From contig NZ_CP059693.1 in NCBI RefSeq assembly GCF_028657945.1, forward strand, positions 2,914,001-2,978,000: a stretch of DNA of 64,000 nt, given 5' to 3'. This DNA comes from Thalassomonas haliotis (GTDB taxonomy: Bacteria > Pseudomonadota > Gammaproteobacteria > Enterobacterales > Alteromonadaceae). Under the pieces are notes generated by a model that ran no database searches, was not told where the DNA came from, and saw only the letters and a list, made by a program, of their open reading frames with translations. Numbering within the stretch: position 1 is the first letter of the stretch; each line of letters opens with the position of its first letter. This document shows positions 28,592 to 35,972 of the stretch, piece after piece. Both the position numbers and the translations under genes were made by a program.

Positions 28592-29182
28592 ATGTGGACT
28601 ATCCCCAACCAAATCACCTTTTTTAGAATTGTATTAATACCTGTATTCCTTATTGTTTTTTATCTACCCGTTTCCTGGCATCATTTCGGCGCTGCTTTTA
28701 TCTTCTGGCTCGCGGCCATCAGTGATGCGCTCGACGGTTATCTCGCCCGGCGGTTAAAACAGTCAACCGCATTTGGCGCCTTTATTGACCCTGTGGCCGA
28801 TAAATTGATGGTCACCGCTGCCTTAGTGATTATCGTCCAGGATTATCACCAGTGGTGGATTTCAATTCCTGCTTTGATCATGGTGGCCCGTGAAGTCTTT
28901 ATCAGCGCCTTACGGGAATTTATGTCTTCCCGTGGTAAAAGAGATGAAGTGGCGGTATCGACTATGGGTAAATATAAAACCGCTGCGCAGATGCTGGCAT
29001 TAATCGGCCTTATCTGGCGACCGGATTACGATATTCCGCTGATCCTTTTTAATTTCCCCCAGGAATTATTTATGTTTATTGCTTATGGTCTGTATTTTAT
29101 TGCCACTATTTTAACTTTCTGGTCTATGGTGACCTATTTCAGGGCTGCCTGGGGGGAATTGACGGTGAAAAAACAGCCGTAA
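28592..29182 (+). CDS. pgsA: CDP-diacylglycerol--glycerol-3-phosphate 3-phosphatidyltransferase
   Basis: 196 aa integral membrane enzyme with several hydrophobic helices (IVLIPVFLIVFYLPV, FIFWLAAI, LMVTAALVIIV, FIAYGLYFIATILTFW). The CDP-alcohol phosphotransferase signature is complete: SDALDGYLARR then FGAFIDPVADK, with Asp45, Asp48, Asp66 and Asp70 as metal/catalytic residues. It makes phosphatidylglycerophosphate, the committed step to phosphatidylglycerol and cardiolipin. Position after uvrC and before the Gly-Cys-Leu tRNA array matches E. coli synteny. Confidence 0.96.
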   Translation: MWTIPNQITFFRIVLIPVFLIVFYLPVSWHHFGAAFIFWLAAISDALDGYLARRLKQSTAFGAFIDPVADKLMVTAALVIIVQDYHQWWISIPALIMVAREVFISALREFMSSRGKRDEVAVSTMGKYKTAAQMLALIGLIWRPDYDIPLILFNFPQELFMFIAYGLYFIATILTFWSMVTYFRAAWGELTVKKQP

Positions 29183-29256
29183 ACGCCTTGTTCTAGCTAA
29201 AAAAACATCATTTTAGCCGCTTTTTAGGCAGTCGAAATAAAATTGAAATTAAATGG

Positions 29257-29284
29257 TTGACTCGCGAATATATCAATGTAGAAT
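29257..29284 (+). promoter_or_regulatory. Promoter of the Gly-Cys-Leu tRNA array
   Basis: -35 TTGACT (29257-29262), 16-bp spacer, -10 TAGAAT (29279-29284), followed by a GC-containing discriminator GCGTTCCC. The first tRNA starts 33 bp downstream. Confidence 0.7.
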
Positions 29285-29317
29285 GCGTTCCCAGTTGACA
29301 GGGAGTCAGCAGGTGAA

Positions 29318-29393
29318 GCGGCTGTAGCTCAGTTGGTAGAGCATCACGTTGCCAACGTGAATGTCACGAGTTCGAGTCTCGTTAGCCGCTCCA
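29318..29393 (+). tRNA. tRNA-Gly(GCC), copy 1
   Basis: 76 nt with encoded CCA; acceptor GCGGCTG pairs with TAGCCGC apart from wobble, anticodon GCC in CACGTTGCCAACGTG. First gene of the array and equivalent in position to E. coli glyW. Confidence 0.96.
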
Positions 29394-29451
29394 ATTTCTC
29401 TTTTTGAGAAGATTCTAGGGAATGCTACTCAGCTCATTGTTGATGAAAGAC

Positions 29452-29525
29452 GGCGGGTTGGCAGAATGGCTATGCAGCGGATTGCAAATCCGTGGATCTC
29501 GGTTCGACTCCGGGACCCGCCTCCA
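29452..29525 (+). tRNA. tRNA-Cys(GCA), copy 1
   Basis: 74 nt with encoded CCA, acceptor GGCGGGT/ACCCGCC, anticodon GCA within CGGATTGCAAATCCG. Corresponds to cysT. Confidence 0.96.
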
Positions 29526-29529
29526 TTTT

Positions 29530-29616
29530 GCCCGGGTGGTGGAATTGGTAGACACAAGGGATTTAAAATCCCTCGCTGGTAACAGCGTGCCGGTTCAAGT
29601 CCGGCCCCGGGTACCA
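29530..29616 (+). tRNA. tRNA-Leu(TAA), copy 1
   Basis: 87 nt with encoded CCA and a long class II variable arm (CTCGCTGGTAACAGCG); anticodon TAA in GGGATTTAAAATCCC. Only 4 bp after tRNA-Cys. Corresponds to leuZ. Confidence 0.96.
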
Positions 29617-29658
29617 TTTCATCGGCTTAGGTTGAGAGTATAAAAAAGAAAATTTATT

Positions 29659-29734
29659 GCGGCTGTAGCTCAGTTGGTAGAGCATCACGTTGCCAACGTG
29701 AATGTCACGAGTTCGAGTCTCGTTAGCCGCTCCA
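29659..29734 (+). tRNA. tRNA-Gly(GCC), copy 2
   Basis: Identical to copy 1, encoded CCA. Confidence 0.96.
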
Positions 29735-29777
29735 ATTTTTCTTTGTAAAGTCTTGCTTTAGATAAGGTAAGTATTAA

Positions 29778-29853
29778 GCGGCTGTAGCTCAGTTGGTAGA
29801 GCATCACGTTGCCAACGTGAATGTCACGAGTTCGAGTCTCGTTAGCCGCTCCA
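29778..29853 (+). tRNA. tRNA-Gly(GCC), copy 3
   Basis: Identical to copy 1, encoded CCA; followed by a decayed tRNA-Gly copy. Confidence 0.96.
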
Positions 29854-29899
29854 AATTTTTGCTGCTCTTTTAATGAAAGAGCAACAAGGGAAGGGCAAG

Positions 29900-29976
29900 A
29901 TAGCTGTACAGGTAGTAACAAGGCACACTGATGCTAACTTTCGACCTAAATACGCAGTCGCGTTAGCCGCTTCCCA
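29900..29976 (+). pseudogene. Decayed tRNA-Gly copy A
   Basis: The 3' end keeps CGTTAGCCGC, identical to the acceptor/T-stem end of the intact tRNA-Gly genes, and TGCTAAC resembles the anticodon-arm TGCCAAC. The D-arm and T-loop are degraded and the CCA is changed to TTCCC. It sits in the array where a tRNA would be expected. It shares much of its altered sequence with copy B at 31321-31396. Confidence 0.6.
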
Positions 29977-30025
29977 TTTATTTTACTGCTTGTTCGTAAT
30001 GAAACATAGGTGAAGTGAAAACTTT

Positions 30026-30112
30026 GCCCGGGTGGTGGAATTGGTAGACACAAGGGATTTAAAATCCCTCGCTGGTAACAGCGTGCCGGTTCAAGTCCGG
30101 CCCCGGGTACCA
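30026..30112 (+). tRNA. tRNA-Leu(TAA), copy 2
   Basis: Identical to Leu copy 1, encoded CCA. Confidence 0.96.
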
Positions 30113-30160
30113 TTTCATTATCAGAGTAAGCGGGTAAATAGCGTTTAAGAAAAGAATTAT

Positions 30161-30236
30161 GCGGCTGTAGCTCAGTTGGTAGAGCATCACGTTGCCAACG
30201 TGAATGTCACGAGTTCGAGTCTCGTTAGCCGCTCCA
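30161..30236 (+). tRNA. tRNA-Gly(GCC), copy 4
   Basis: Identical to Gly copy 1. The spacer after it (30237-30282) is repeated exactly after Gly copy 7. Confidence 0.96.
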
Positions 30237-30282
30237 ATTTACTACCTTTCGTTAAATCAACGATACGGCAAGTGAAAACTGT

Positions 30283-30369
30283 GCCCGGGTGGTGGAATTG
30301 GTAGACACAAGGGATTTAAAATCCCTCGCTGGTAACAGCGTGCCGGTTCAAGTCCGGCCCCGGGTACCA
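30283..30369 (+). tRNA. tRNA-Leu(TAA), copy 3
   Basis: Identical to Leu copy 1, encoded CCA. Confidence 0.96.
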
Positions 30370-30414
30370 TCTTAGTGTTTAACTAAGATGTAAATAAAAA
30401 CTGAAGAACAAAAT

Positions 30415-30490
30415 GCGGCTGTAGCTCAGTTGGTAGAGCATCACGTTGCCAACGTGAATGTCACGAGTTCGAGTCTCGTTAGCCGCTCCA
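30415..30490 (+). tRNA. tRNA-Gly(GCC), copy 5
   Basis: Identical to Gly copy 1; the spacer before it carries a short AACTAAGATG/CATCTTAGTGTT inverted repeat. Confidence 0.96.
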
Positions 30491-30543
30491 AATTATTTTA
30501 CTGCTTGTTCGTTAATGAAAACGATAGGTAAAGTGAAAGCTTT

Positions 30544-30630
30544 GCCCGGGTGGTGGAATTGGTAGACACAAGGGATTTAAAATCCCTCGCTGGTAACAGC
30601 GTGCCGGTTCAAGTCCGGCCCCGGGTACCA
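30544..30630 (+). tRNA. tRNA-Leu(TAA), copy 4
   Basis: Identical to Leu copy 1. Its upstream spacer resembles that before Leu copy 2 (TATTTTACTGCTTGTTCGT shared). Confidence 0.96.
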
Positions 30631-30694
30631 TCTTCATTAGCTGATAAAGTTAAGTGAGATAATGGTTTGGGATTCAGTAAAGTAAACTTGCAAA

Positions 30695-30770
30695 GCGGCT
30701 GTAGCTCAGTTGGTAGAGCATCACGTTGCCAACGTGAATGTCACGAGTTCGAGTCTCGTTAGCCGCTCCA
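30695..30770 (+). tRNA. tRNA-Gly(GCC), copy 6
   Basis: Identical to Gly copy 1, encoded CCA. Confidence 0.96.
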
Positions 30771-30821
30771 ATATTCAAAACATGAATATGGCAGGTAACT
30801 TAGTAAAAAGTAGTTAAAAAT

Positions 30822-30895
30822 GGCGGGTTGGCAGAATGGCTATGCAGCGGATTGCAAATCCGTGGATCTCGGTTCGACTCCGGGACCCGCCTCCA
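30822..30895 (+). tRNA. tRNA-Cys(GCA), copy 2
   Basis: Identical to Cys copy 1, but here without a Leu gene directly behind it. Confidence 0.96.
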
Positions 30896-30946
30896 TTTTA
30901 TCTATCAGCAGCGAAGTTCATTTTGGCTGTTAAAGAAAATTTTTAA

Positions 30947-31022
30947 GCGGCTGTAGCTCAGTTGGTAGAGCATCACGTTGCCAACGTGAATGTCACGAGT
31001 TCGAGTCTCGTTAGCCGCTCCA
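30947..31022 (+). tRNA. tRNA-Gly(GCC), copy 7
   Basis: Identical to Gly copy 1, encoded CCA. Confidence 0.96.
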
Positions 31023-31068
31023 ATTTACTACCTTTCGTTAAATCAACGATACGGCAAGTGAAAACTGT

Positions 31069-31155
31069 GCCCGGGTGGTGGAATTGGTAGACACAAGGGA
31101 TTTAAAATCCCTCGCTGGTAACAGCGTGCCGGTTCAAGTCCGGCCCCGGGTACCA
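31069..31155 (+). tRNA. tRNA-Leu(TAA), copy 5
   Basis: Identical to Leu copy 1, reached through the same 46-bp spacer as Leu copy 3. Confidence 0.96.
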
Positions 31156-31201
31156 TCTTACTAGTTAGCTAATGAGTGAGATGCCAAAGAAAATCTGCAA
31201 A

Positions 31202-31277
31202 GCGGCTGTAGCTCAGTTGGTAGAGCATCACGTTGCCAACGTGAATGTCACGAGTTCGAGTCTCGTTAGCCGCTCCA
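31202..31277 (+). tRNA. tRNA-Gly(GCC), copy 8
   Basis: Identical to Gly copy 1; last intact tRNA of the array. Confidence 0.96.
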
Positions 31278-31320
31278 ATTTTTGTCGTTCTCTTATTTAA
31301 GCGCAACAGCGACATGGCTT

Positions 31321-31396
31321 AAGTAATCGTATAGTGAGCGAAAAGCAAACTCATGCCAACTTTCCAGCTAATTACGCAGTCCCGTTAGCCGCTCCA
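31321..31396 (+). pseudogene. Decayed tRNA-Gly copy B
   Basis: Exactly tRNA-Gly length if ended at its CCA (31394-31396). ATGCCAAC preserves the GCC anticodon region and CGTTAGCCGCTCCA preserves the 3' end. The 5' acceptor strand (AAGTAAT instead of GCGGCTG) can no longer pair and the D-arm is lost. It shares altered bases with copy A (TACGCAGTC, ACTTTC), so one probably arose from the other by duplication. Confidence 0.65.
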
Positions 31397-32494
31397 TTCC
31401 TCTTTTATATAAGCTAGTATCAACTTTTCCAGCAAGTTTATAACTTGAGCCGCCGTTCACTTCCTCTGTTGTATATTTTTAAATTCATCATCATCACGCT
31501 TTTTATTACCGCACTAATGGCGATCATAAATACATCCGGCGGGGCGAGAAGTATCGGCTGGATGTATGTGGTCTACAACCTGGCTAAGGCAATTTTAGTG
31601 AACATTTTGCCCGGCTGATGATGAAAATGTGCCTGATGTTTTATCTTCCTATACCGGACCCTTGCAGAGAAGCTTGTTGCCTGAACCGGGTATTGCCGTC
31701 AATGCGGTATTTTCTTCGAGTAAAGTGCGGTTAATAGACTTGATTATGCATATCAGAAGTCGTGTGTTGAAACATCATCTAATGATTTCCCCCGCCTGTA
31801 AACAGCGTTGGCGCAAACCCGACTATTTGTTGAACTGCTGCGCTTGGAATAAGCCAATCAGGCCGAGTGGTCTAAGTTTCTGGCAGTGAGCCATTTTTTA
31901 GCTCTCCTGCCCAAATGACATCAGCGCTGCGATAAAGAAGTTCATCAGTTAAGAACCCTGGCGAGTTTGCACCAGCTAGAAGGCATCAGATCTTTTATTT
32001 TAAATCGTCTGAGTCGTTAATTATGCAGCGACAAAGTGAAAAGTGGCGGCAAGCCTATAAACTTGCCCGGGATTTGCGTTTGGCTGAGCAGTTGCTGCCG
32101 GTAATAAACCATATTATGACGGGGATTGCTTATGGAAAATTACCGTAGCGCAGGCGACGGGGCATATTGAGGCGTTGCGGTGGCTGCTAAGGAGCGCCAA
32201 TCACCTGGCAAGAAGCGTTTATCACTGTCAGAAGTTTTCAGCACATAAGTAATCAGCACAAGTATTATTTGATCTGGCGCATAAGCTTGTCAGAAAAACT
32301 TGTTTAACAAAAGCTCAAATTATAATCTTTATTCATAGCAAGTTTTAAGGGCAGGTTTAGTAAATGATTTTGCAGGGGAAGTATAGTCGTCAGCAAAAAA
32401 TGCTTTGGCAGCTGGCAATGCAGTAAATTATGGTCAAGTTATTTGATAAATAATCTGATATCACTTTCAGTTAATGGAAATTATAGGGGGCAAG
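31397..32494 (+). other. Long region of probably decayed coding DNA after the tRNA array
   Basis: About 1.1 kb with no intact, recognisable gene but many protein-like fragments on the + strand in shifting frames. 31445-31618 reads as a hydrophobic 57-codon piece (LYIFKFIIITLFITALMAII). 31629-31889 reads MPDVLSSYTGPLQRSLLPEP. Near 32023-32147 MQRQSEKWRQAYKLARDLRL is seen, and near 32150-32250 IEALRWLLRSANHLARSVYH. Repeated stops and frame changes suggest one or more pseudogenes. I cannot name the ancestral gene. The DNA just before 32495 may hold the uspA promoter. Confidence 0.45.
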
Positions 32495-32932
32495 ATGGAT
32501 AAGCACTTATATCTGGTGGGAATAGACGGTAGTGAGTGGGCTGAGCGGGCTACACAAAGGGCGGTTACCTTGGCAAAAAGTAACGGTAGCCGGGTGAAAC
32601 TGGTTTATGTTTTGGACTGGTCCCGCATGCAGCCGATAGTGGCGGAAGGTTTTGTAACGCCTTCGGTAAACACTAAAGATGAAGAAGCCTATGTGAAAAA
32701 GAATGTTTTTGCCCCTTTACAGGAGAAGCACGCAGACAGCGGAGTAAATATCGACTGTGAAATGGTGTGGGGTGAGCCGGTAGAAGTGCTGCGCGAACAG
32801 GTAAAAACCGAGCATGCCAATATGCTGTTTCTGGGCCGGCGTGGTCGTTCACGCATTACTGACTTGTTACTTGGCAGCGTGGCCAATAAACTCGCACATT
32901 GCGTAGGTATTCCTATTGTTTTAGTACCTTAA
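32495..32932 (+). CDS. Universal stress protein (UspA family)
   Basis: 145 aa from the ATG at 32495 with AGGGGG just upstream; an upstream ATG at 32474 has no ribosome site. The alpha/beta USP fold begins KHLYLVGIDGSEWAERATQR, and the ATP-binding signature near the C-terminus is LGRRGRSRITDLLLGSVANK (GxxGxxxxxxxxGS), so it is the ATP-binding subtype. ATP binding and a stress role come from family knowledge. Single gene, followed by about 270 bp of AT-rich intergenic DNA. Confidence 0.92.
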   Translation: MDKHLYLVGIDGSEWAERATQRAVTLAKSNGSRVKLVYVLDWSRMQPIVAEGFVTPSVNTKDEEAYVKKNVFAPLQEKHADSGVNIDCEMVWGEPVEVLREQVKTEHANMLFLGRRGRSRITDLLLGSVANKLAHCVGIPIVLVP

Positions 32933-33205
32933 TTAATAGCAGAAAATCCTGATACCTCCGCTGTCGGTAAAAATGATTAACGGCTGCCGACAGCTGGTTT
33001 AATGCCTTGTTTTTATATCTATTATTTAATTTCTTTAATGTTAAAATCCTGCCACCACTGACAATTTCTATGCGCACAGGCACGATTATGCTTTTCTTCC
33101 TTTACGCTTTGCCTTAAAGTAAATTGGCTGCTACCTATGACTCATTGAAAGGATGTCTTATAGTCCTGAACATCTTCTATTTTCTGTATAAGGTTGATCT
33201 TATTG

Positions 33206-34804
33206 ATGAAGTTTCGAAAAATAGTCCTGATTTTCCTATTTGTTTTTATTTGCGTCTTAACAATTGCTTTACTCGGTTATCGCTATTTTATCGAAATTCC
33301 CCGGTTTCAGGCTACGCTGTCCCTGCTGCATGACCGTCAGTTGGCGGCGCTAAAGCATGAAGTTTCCAGAGAAATTACCCGTAATCAGGCGGTAAATTAT
33401 GATTATGCCGTCTGGGACAGCAATTACCGCTTTATGCAAAAGCCCAATGCCGGGTTTATTGCTGAAAACTACGGCGACCCTGGTTTTATTACCTTGGCCT
33501 ATGACGGGGTTTTCTACCTGGATCGGGATTTCAAGCAGGTCTTTTCAAAAAGTTATGATCACTTAACCGGGAAAAGTTATTCTTCAGATCTCTTTGATTT
33601 TGAAAAATATCCCGAGAATAAACGGGTATTGCCGACTCAGGAATATTTAGGTGTGCCTAACCGAACCGGAATTTTAAGCAGTCAGTATGGCCCGGTTGCT
33701 TTTTCTGCGACACAAATCAGATATTCAGACAAAAGCGGCGATGATATCGGTGCCCTGGTGTTTGTTCATAAACTGCGTGAAAGCCGCTTTGAGGCGATGT
33801 CGGAAAAGCTGAACCTGGATATCCGGGCGAAAGTGCTTACTGCCGGTGAACAATATCAGGGCATTGCGGGTTTGGCATTGCCCGCCAGCAGTGAAGATTT
33901 TTCCTATCAGCGTCAGCGGCTTATTCGTGATATGAATGCCAAGCCTGTGATGTTACTGACCATAGGGCATGACAGGAGCATCACGATGGAATTGATCGAC
34001 AGCCACTTTATAATCGTGTTGTCGATTCTACTCTTGTTGCTGGTTTTTGGTGTCGTTATCACCAACAAACTCCTGGTAACCCGGCTGGAAGTCGTAATTG
34101 AGCGTATGAAGGAAATGGCGATCAGCAACAAATTAAAACCCCTGCATGTGCGTTTTAATATTTATGAACTGGATAAAGCGGCGCAAAGGTTTAATAGCCT
34201 GGTGGAAATAGTGAATAAGCAAAAACAATTGCTGGAAGATTTGTCTTTGCTCGATCACCTGACAAAAATTGCCAATCGCAGGGCTTTTGTCGGGCATATC
34301 GAAAATCAGTGGCTGCTGATGCAAAGAAACCGCGCTCCTTTAGCCGTTATCATGTGCGATATTGATCATTTTAAGGCATTTAACGACTTTTACGGCCATC
34401 AAAAGGGAGATGAAGCCCTGGCCCAGGTAGCCCGGGCATTGCAAAACTGTATGCACAGGGCAGATGACTTGGTAGCCCGCTATGGCGGCGAAGAATTTGT
34501 TGTCGTGATCAGTAATACTGATGTCGACGGCCTGCGCCATAATGTTGAAAAAATCGTCAACTGTATCCGCCGCCTGGAAATTCCCCATCCCGCTTCTGAT
34601 ACGCAAATGTATGTGACTATCAGCGTTGGCGCCGCTATTTATACGGATTTTTCACAAATACCGCTTGCTGAAAATTATCAGCAAGTGCTGCATAGGGCAG
34701 ATTTGGCATTGTATGCGGCCAAGGCCGCCGGCCGTGATCGGGGCATGTTATATCAGGATCTTGATAACAAAAATCAACAGGACAGGGTAATACTTTGTCA
34801 ATAA
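33206..34804 (+). CDS. Membrane diguanylate cyclase with CHASE4-like sensor domain
   Basis: 532 aa starting at ATG 33206. TM1 about 4-26, a periplasmic domain of about 230 residues with the CHASE4-type segment NYDYAVWDSNYRFMQ, TM2 about 263-285, a short HAMP-like linker and a GGDEF domain. The active-site motif is GGEEF (427-431) with substrate residues DHFKAFNDFYGHQKGDEAL. An inhibitory I-site RADD (418-421) sits five residues before it, so product feedback is expected. It should make c-di-GMP from two GTP in response to an extracytoplasmic signal. The window also encodes two PilZ-containing proteins, potential receivers of that signal. Confidence 0.9.
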   Translation: MKFRKIVLIFLFVFICVLTIALLGYRYFIEIPRFQATLSLLHDRQLAALKHEVSREITRNQAVNYDYAVWDSNYRFMQKPNAGFIAENYGDPGFITLAYDGVFYLDRDFKQVFSKSYDHLTGKSYSSDLFDFEKYPENKRVLPTQEYLGVPNRTGILSSQYGPVAFSATQIRYSDKSGDDIGALVFVHKLRESRFEAMSEKLNLDIRAKVLTAGEQYQGIAGLALPASSEDFSYQRQRLIRDMNAKPVMLLTIGHDRSITMELIDSHFIIVLSILLLLLVFGVVITNKLLVTRLEVVIERMKEMAISNKLKPLHVRFNIYELDKAAQRFNSLVEIVNKQKQLLEDLSLLDHLTKIANRRAFVGHIENQWLLMQRNRAPLAVIMCDIDHFKAFNDFYGHQKGDEALAQVARALQNCMHRADDLVARYGGEEFVVVISNTDVDGLRHNVEKIVNCIRRLEIPHPASDTQMYVTISVGAAIYTDFSQIPLAENYQQVLHRADLALYAAKAAGRDRGMLYQDLDNKNQQDRVILCQ

Positions 34805-34919
34805 CGCTGCCCGGTGACGGTTTTATATTCGAGAGCAGTATTTTTCCATGAAAGGTTTTGCGATATGCTTTTGTATTGATTAAAGTAATTATACCGTAGG
34901 GCAAGCACACAAACTGAAA

Positions 34920-35159
34920 ATGGATTTTGAGTTAATTAAACGGGCGATCAAGGGTTGTCCAGAATATCAGGTGACCAGAGAAGATAAAAGCAGGATTTAT
35001 TTTTATCGGGAGACTACACGTTTTGCCGTATGTGAAAACGGCAGCCATTTTAATATTTATCACCTTACCGACAGCGGCGTGTTTTTACCGGGTCCAAAAA
35101 GCGGTAATTCGATACATGCGATTGAAAATTTTGTCGGCAAGGCGCTTAATACCAGTTAG
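34920..35159 (+). CDS. Small hypothetical protein
   Basis: 79 aa (MDFELIKRAIKGCPEYQVTR start). Predicted soluble alpha/beta, with alternating hydrophobic strands (SRIYFYRETTRFAVCENGSH) and a C-terminal helix (IHAIENFVGKAL). No family recognised; no signal peptide. No strong Shine-Dalgarno is seen, but composition is gene-like and it is flanked by a cyclase gene upstream and the convergent T6SS operon end downstream. Confidence 0.5.
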   Translation: MDFELIKRAIKGCPEYQVTREDKSRIYFYRETTRFAVCENGSHFNIYHLTDSGVFLPGPKSGNSIHAIENFVGKALNTS

Positions 35160-35191
35160 CGGAGTTAAGGGATTAAAAGTTAAGATATTTT

Positions 35192-35950
35192 TTAAGGCTT
35201 TTCCTCTTTAGCTGTTTTTGAGCTGAGTTGCAGGCGCTTGACTGCCTCCTGTAACTGAGGGCTTAAAACCGCTTTTTGCCAATGTTGTGCCCGGCTTAAA
35301 CTTTTAATTAGCGCCTGGTTTTCTTTTTCCTGGCCGAAGGTTGGATGCTCACTGATCTCGGCGCCGCTTAGGTTGGCATCAGTAAAATCCGTTGCTGTTA
35401 ATTGACTTTGGCTGAGATCGGCACCGGTTAACCGGGCGGCAGTAAAGTTGGCCTGCGATAGATTGCTTTTTCTCAGGTTAATGCCGCTAAGGCGGCTATG
35501 GGCCAAATTTGCCCCGGATAAATCGATATCCGCCAGGTAAATCCTGGGATTATCTTTCATGATCAATCGGGCATTATATAAAAAGATAATCATTTGACCC
35601 TTTCTTTCCCCGTCAAGCTGCAGCGCGGTGGAAGCGGTCAAAGCCGTGGCGGCTTGTACTGCAACCTGATGATAACCGCTGTCGTTGAGGCCGCCGTTGA
35701 TCATCAGATCGGTAATCGAGCGGCGAAAGTTATTGAGAATATTGATATAGTTGCGTTCATCTTCAATTAAACGTTGTTCGTTGATACGCCGGCTTTCCAG
35801 CTGGTTTTGCCTCTTGATGCGTGTTTCTTCAATGTTATTTTGCTGTTTGATCTGGCTCTGGTTAAGCAGGTAACCGCCAACGAGTAAGGCCACAGGCACA
35901 AATAACAGTCCCATCCAGTCCCATAAGGTTTTGTTTTTCAGCGAATCCAT
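35192..35950 (-). CDS. Membrane-anchored pentapeptide-repeat protein at the end of the T6SS operon
   Basis: 252 aa. One N-terminal membrane helix (MGLLFVPVALLVGGYLL, about 14-30), then a polar coiled-coil-like stretch rich in Gln/Arg/Glu (IKQQNNIEETRIKRQNQLES), and a pentapeptide-repeat block about 143-200 of A(N/D)Lxx units (LSGANLAHSRLSGINLRKSN, LTGADLSQSQLTATDFTDAN). The C-terminus is helical. It begins 22 bp after clpV on the same strand, so it is probably the last gene of the operon. Pentapeptide repeats form a right-handed beta-helix; the role here (accessory, effector-related or regulatory) is unknown. Confidence 0.8.
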   Translation of the reverse strand: MDSLKNKTLWDWMGLLFVPVALLVGGYLLNQSQIKQQNNIEETRIKRQNQLESRRINEQRLIEDERNYINILNNFRRSITDLMINGGLNDSGYHQVAVQAATALTASTALQLDGERKGQMIIFLYNARLIMKDNPRIYLADIDLSGANLAHSRLSGINLRKSNLSQANFTAARLTGADLSQSQLTATDFTDANLSGAEISEHPTFGQEKENQALIKSLSRAQHWQKAVLSPQLQEAVKRLQLSSKTAKEEKP

Positions 35951-35972
35951 TTGATAGCCTGCCCGTTATTGG

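Noticed and set aside
29361-29921. Several 62-78-codon frames across the tRNA array
   Set aside because: All are translations through tRNA genes and their spacers.
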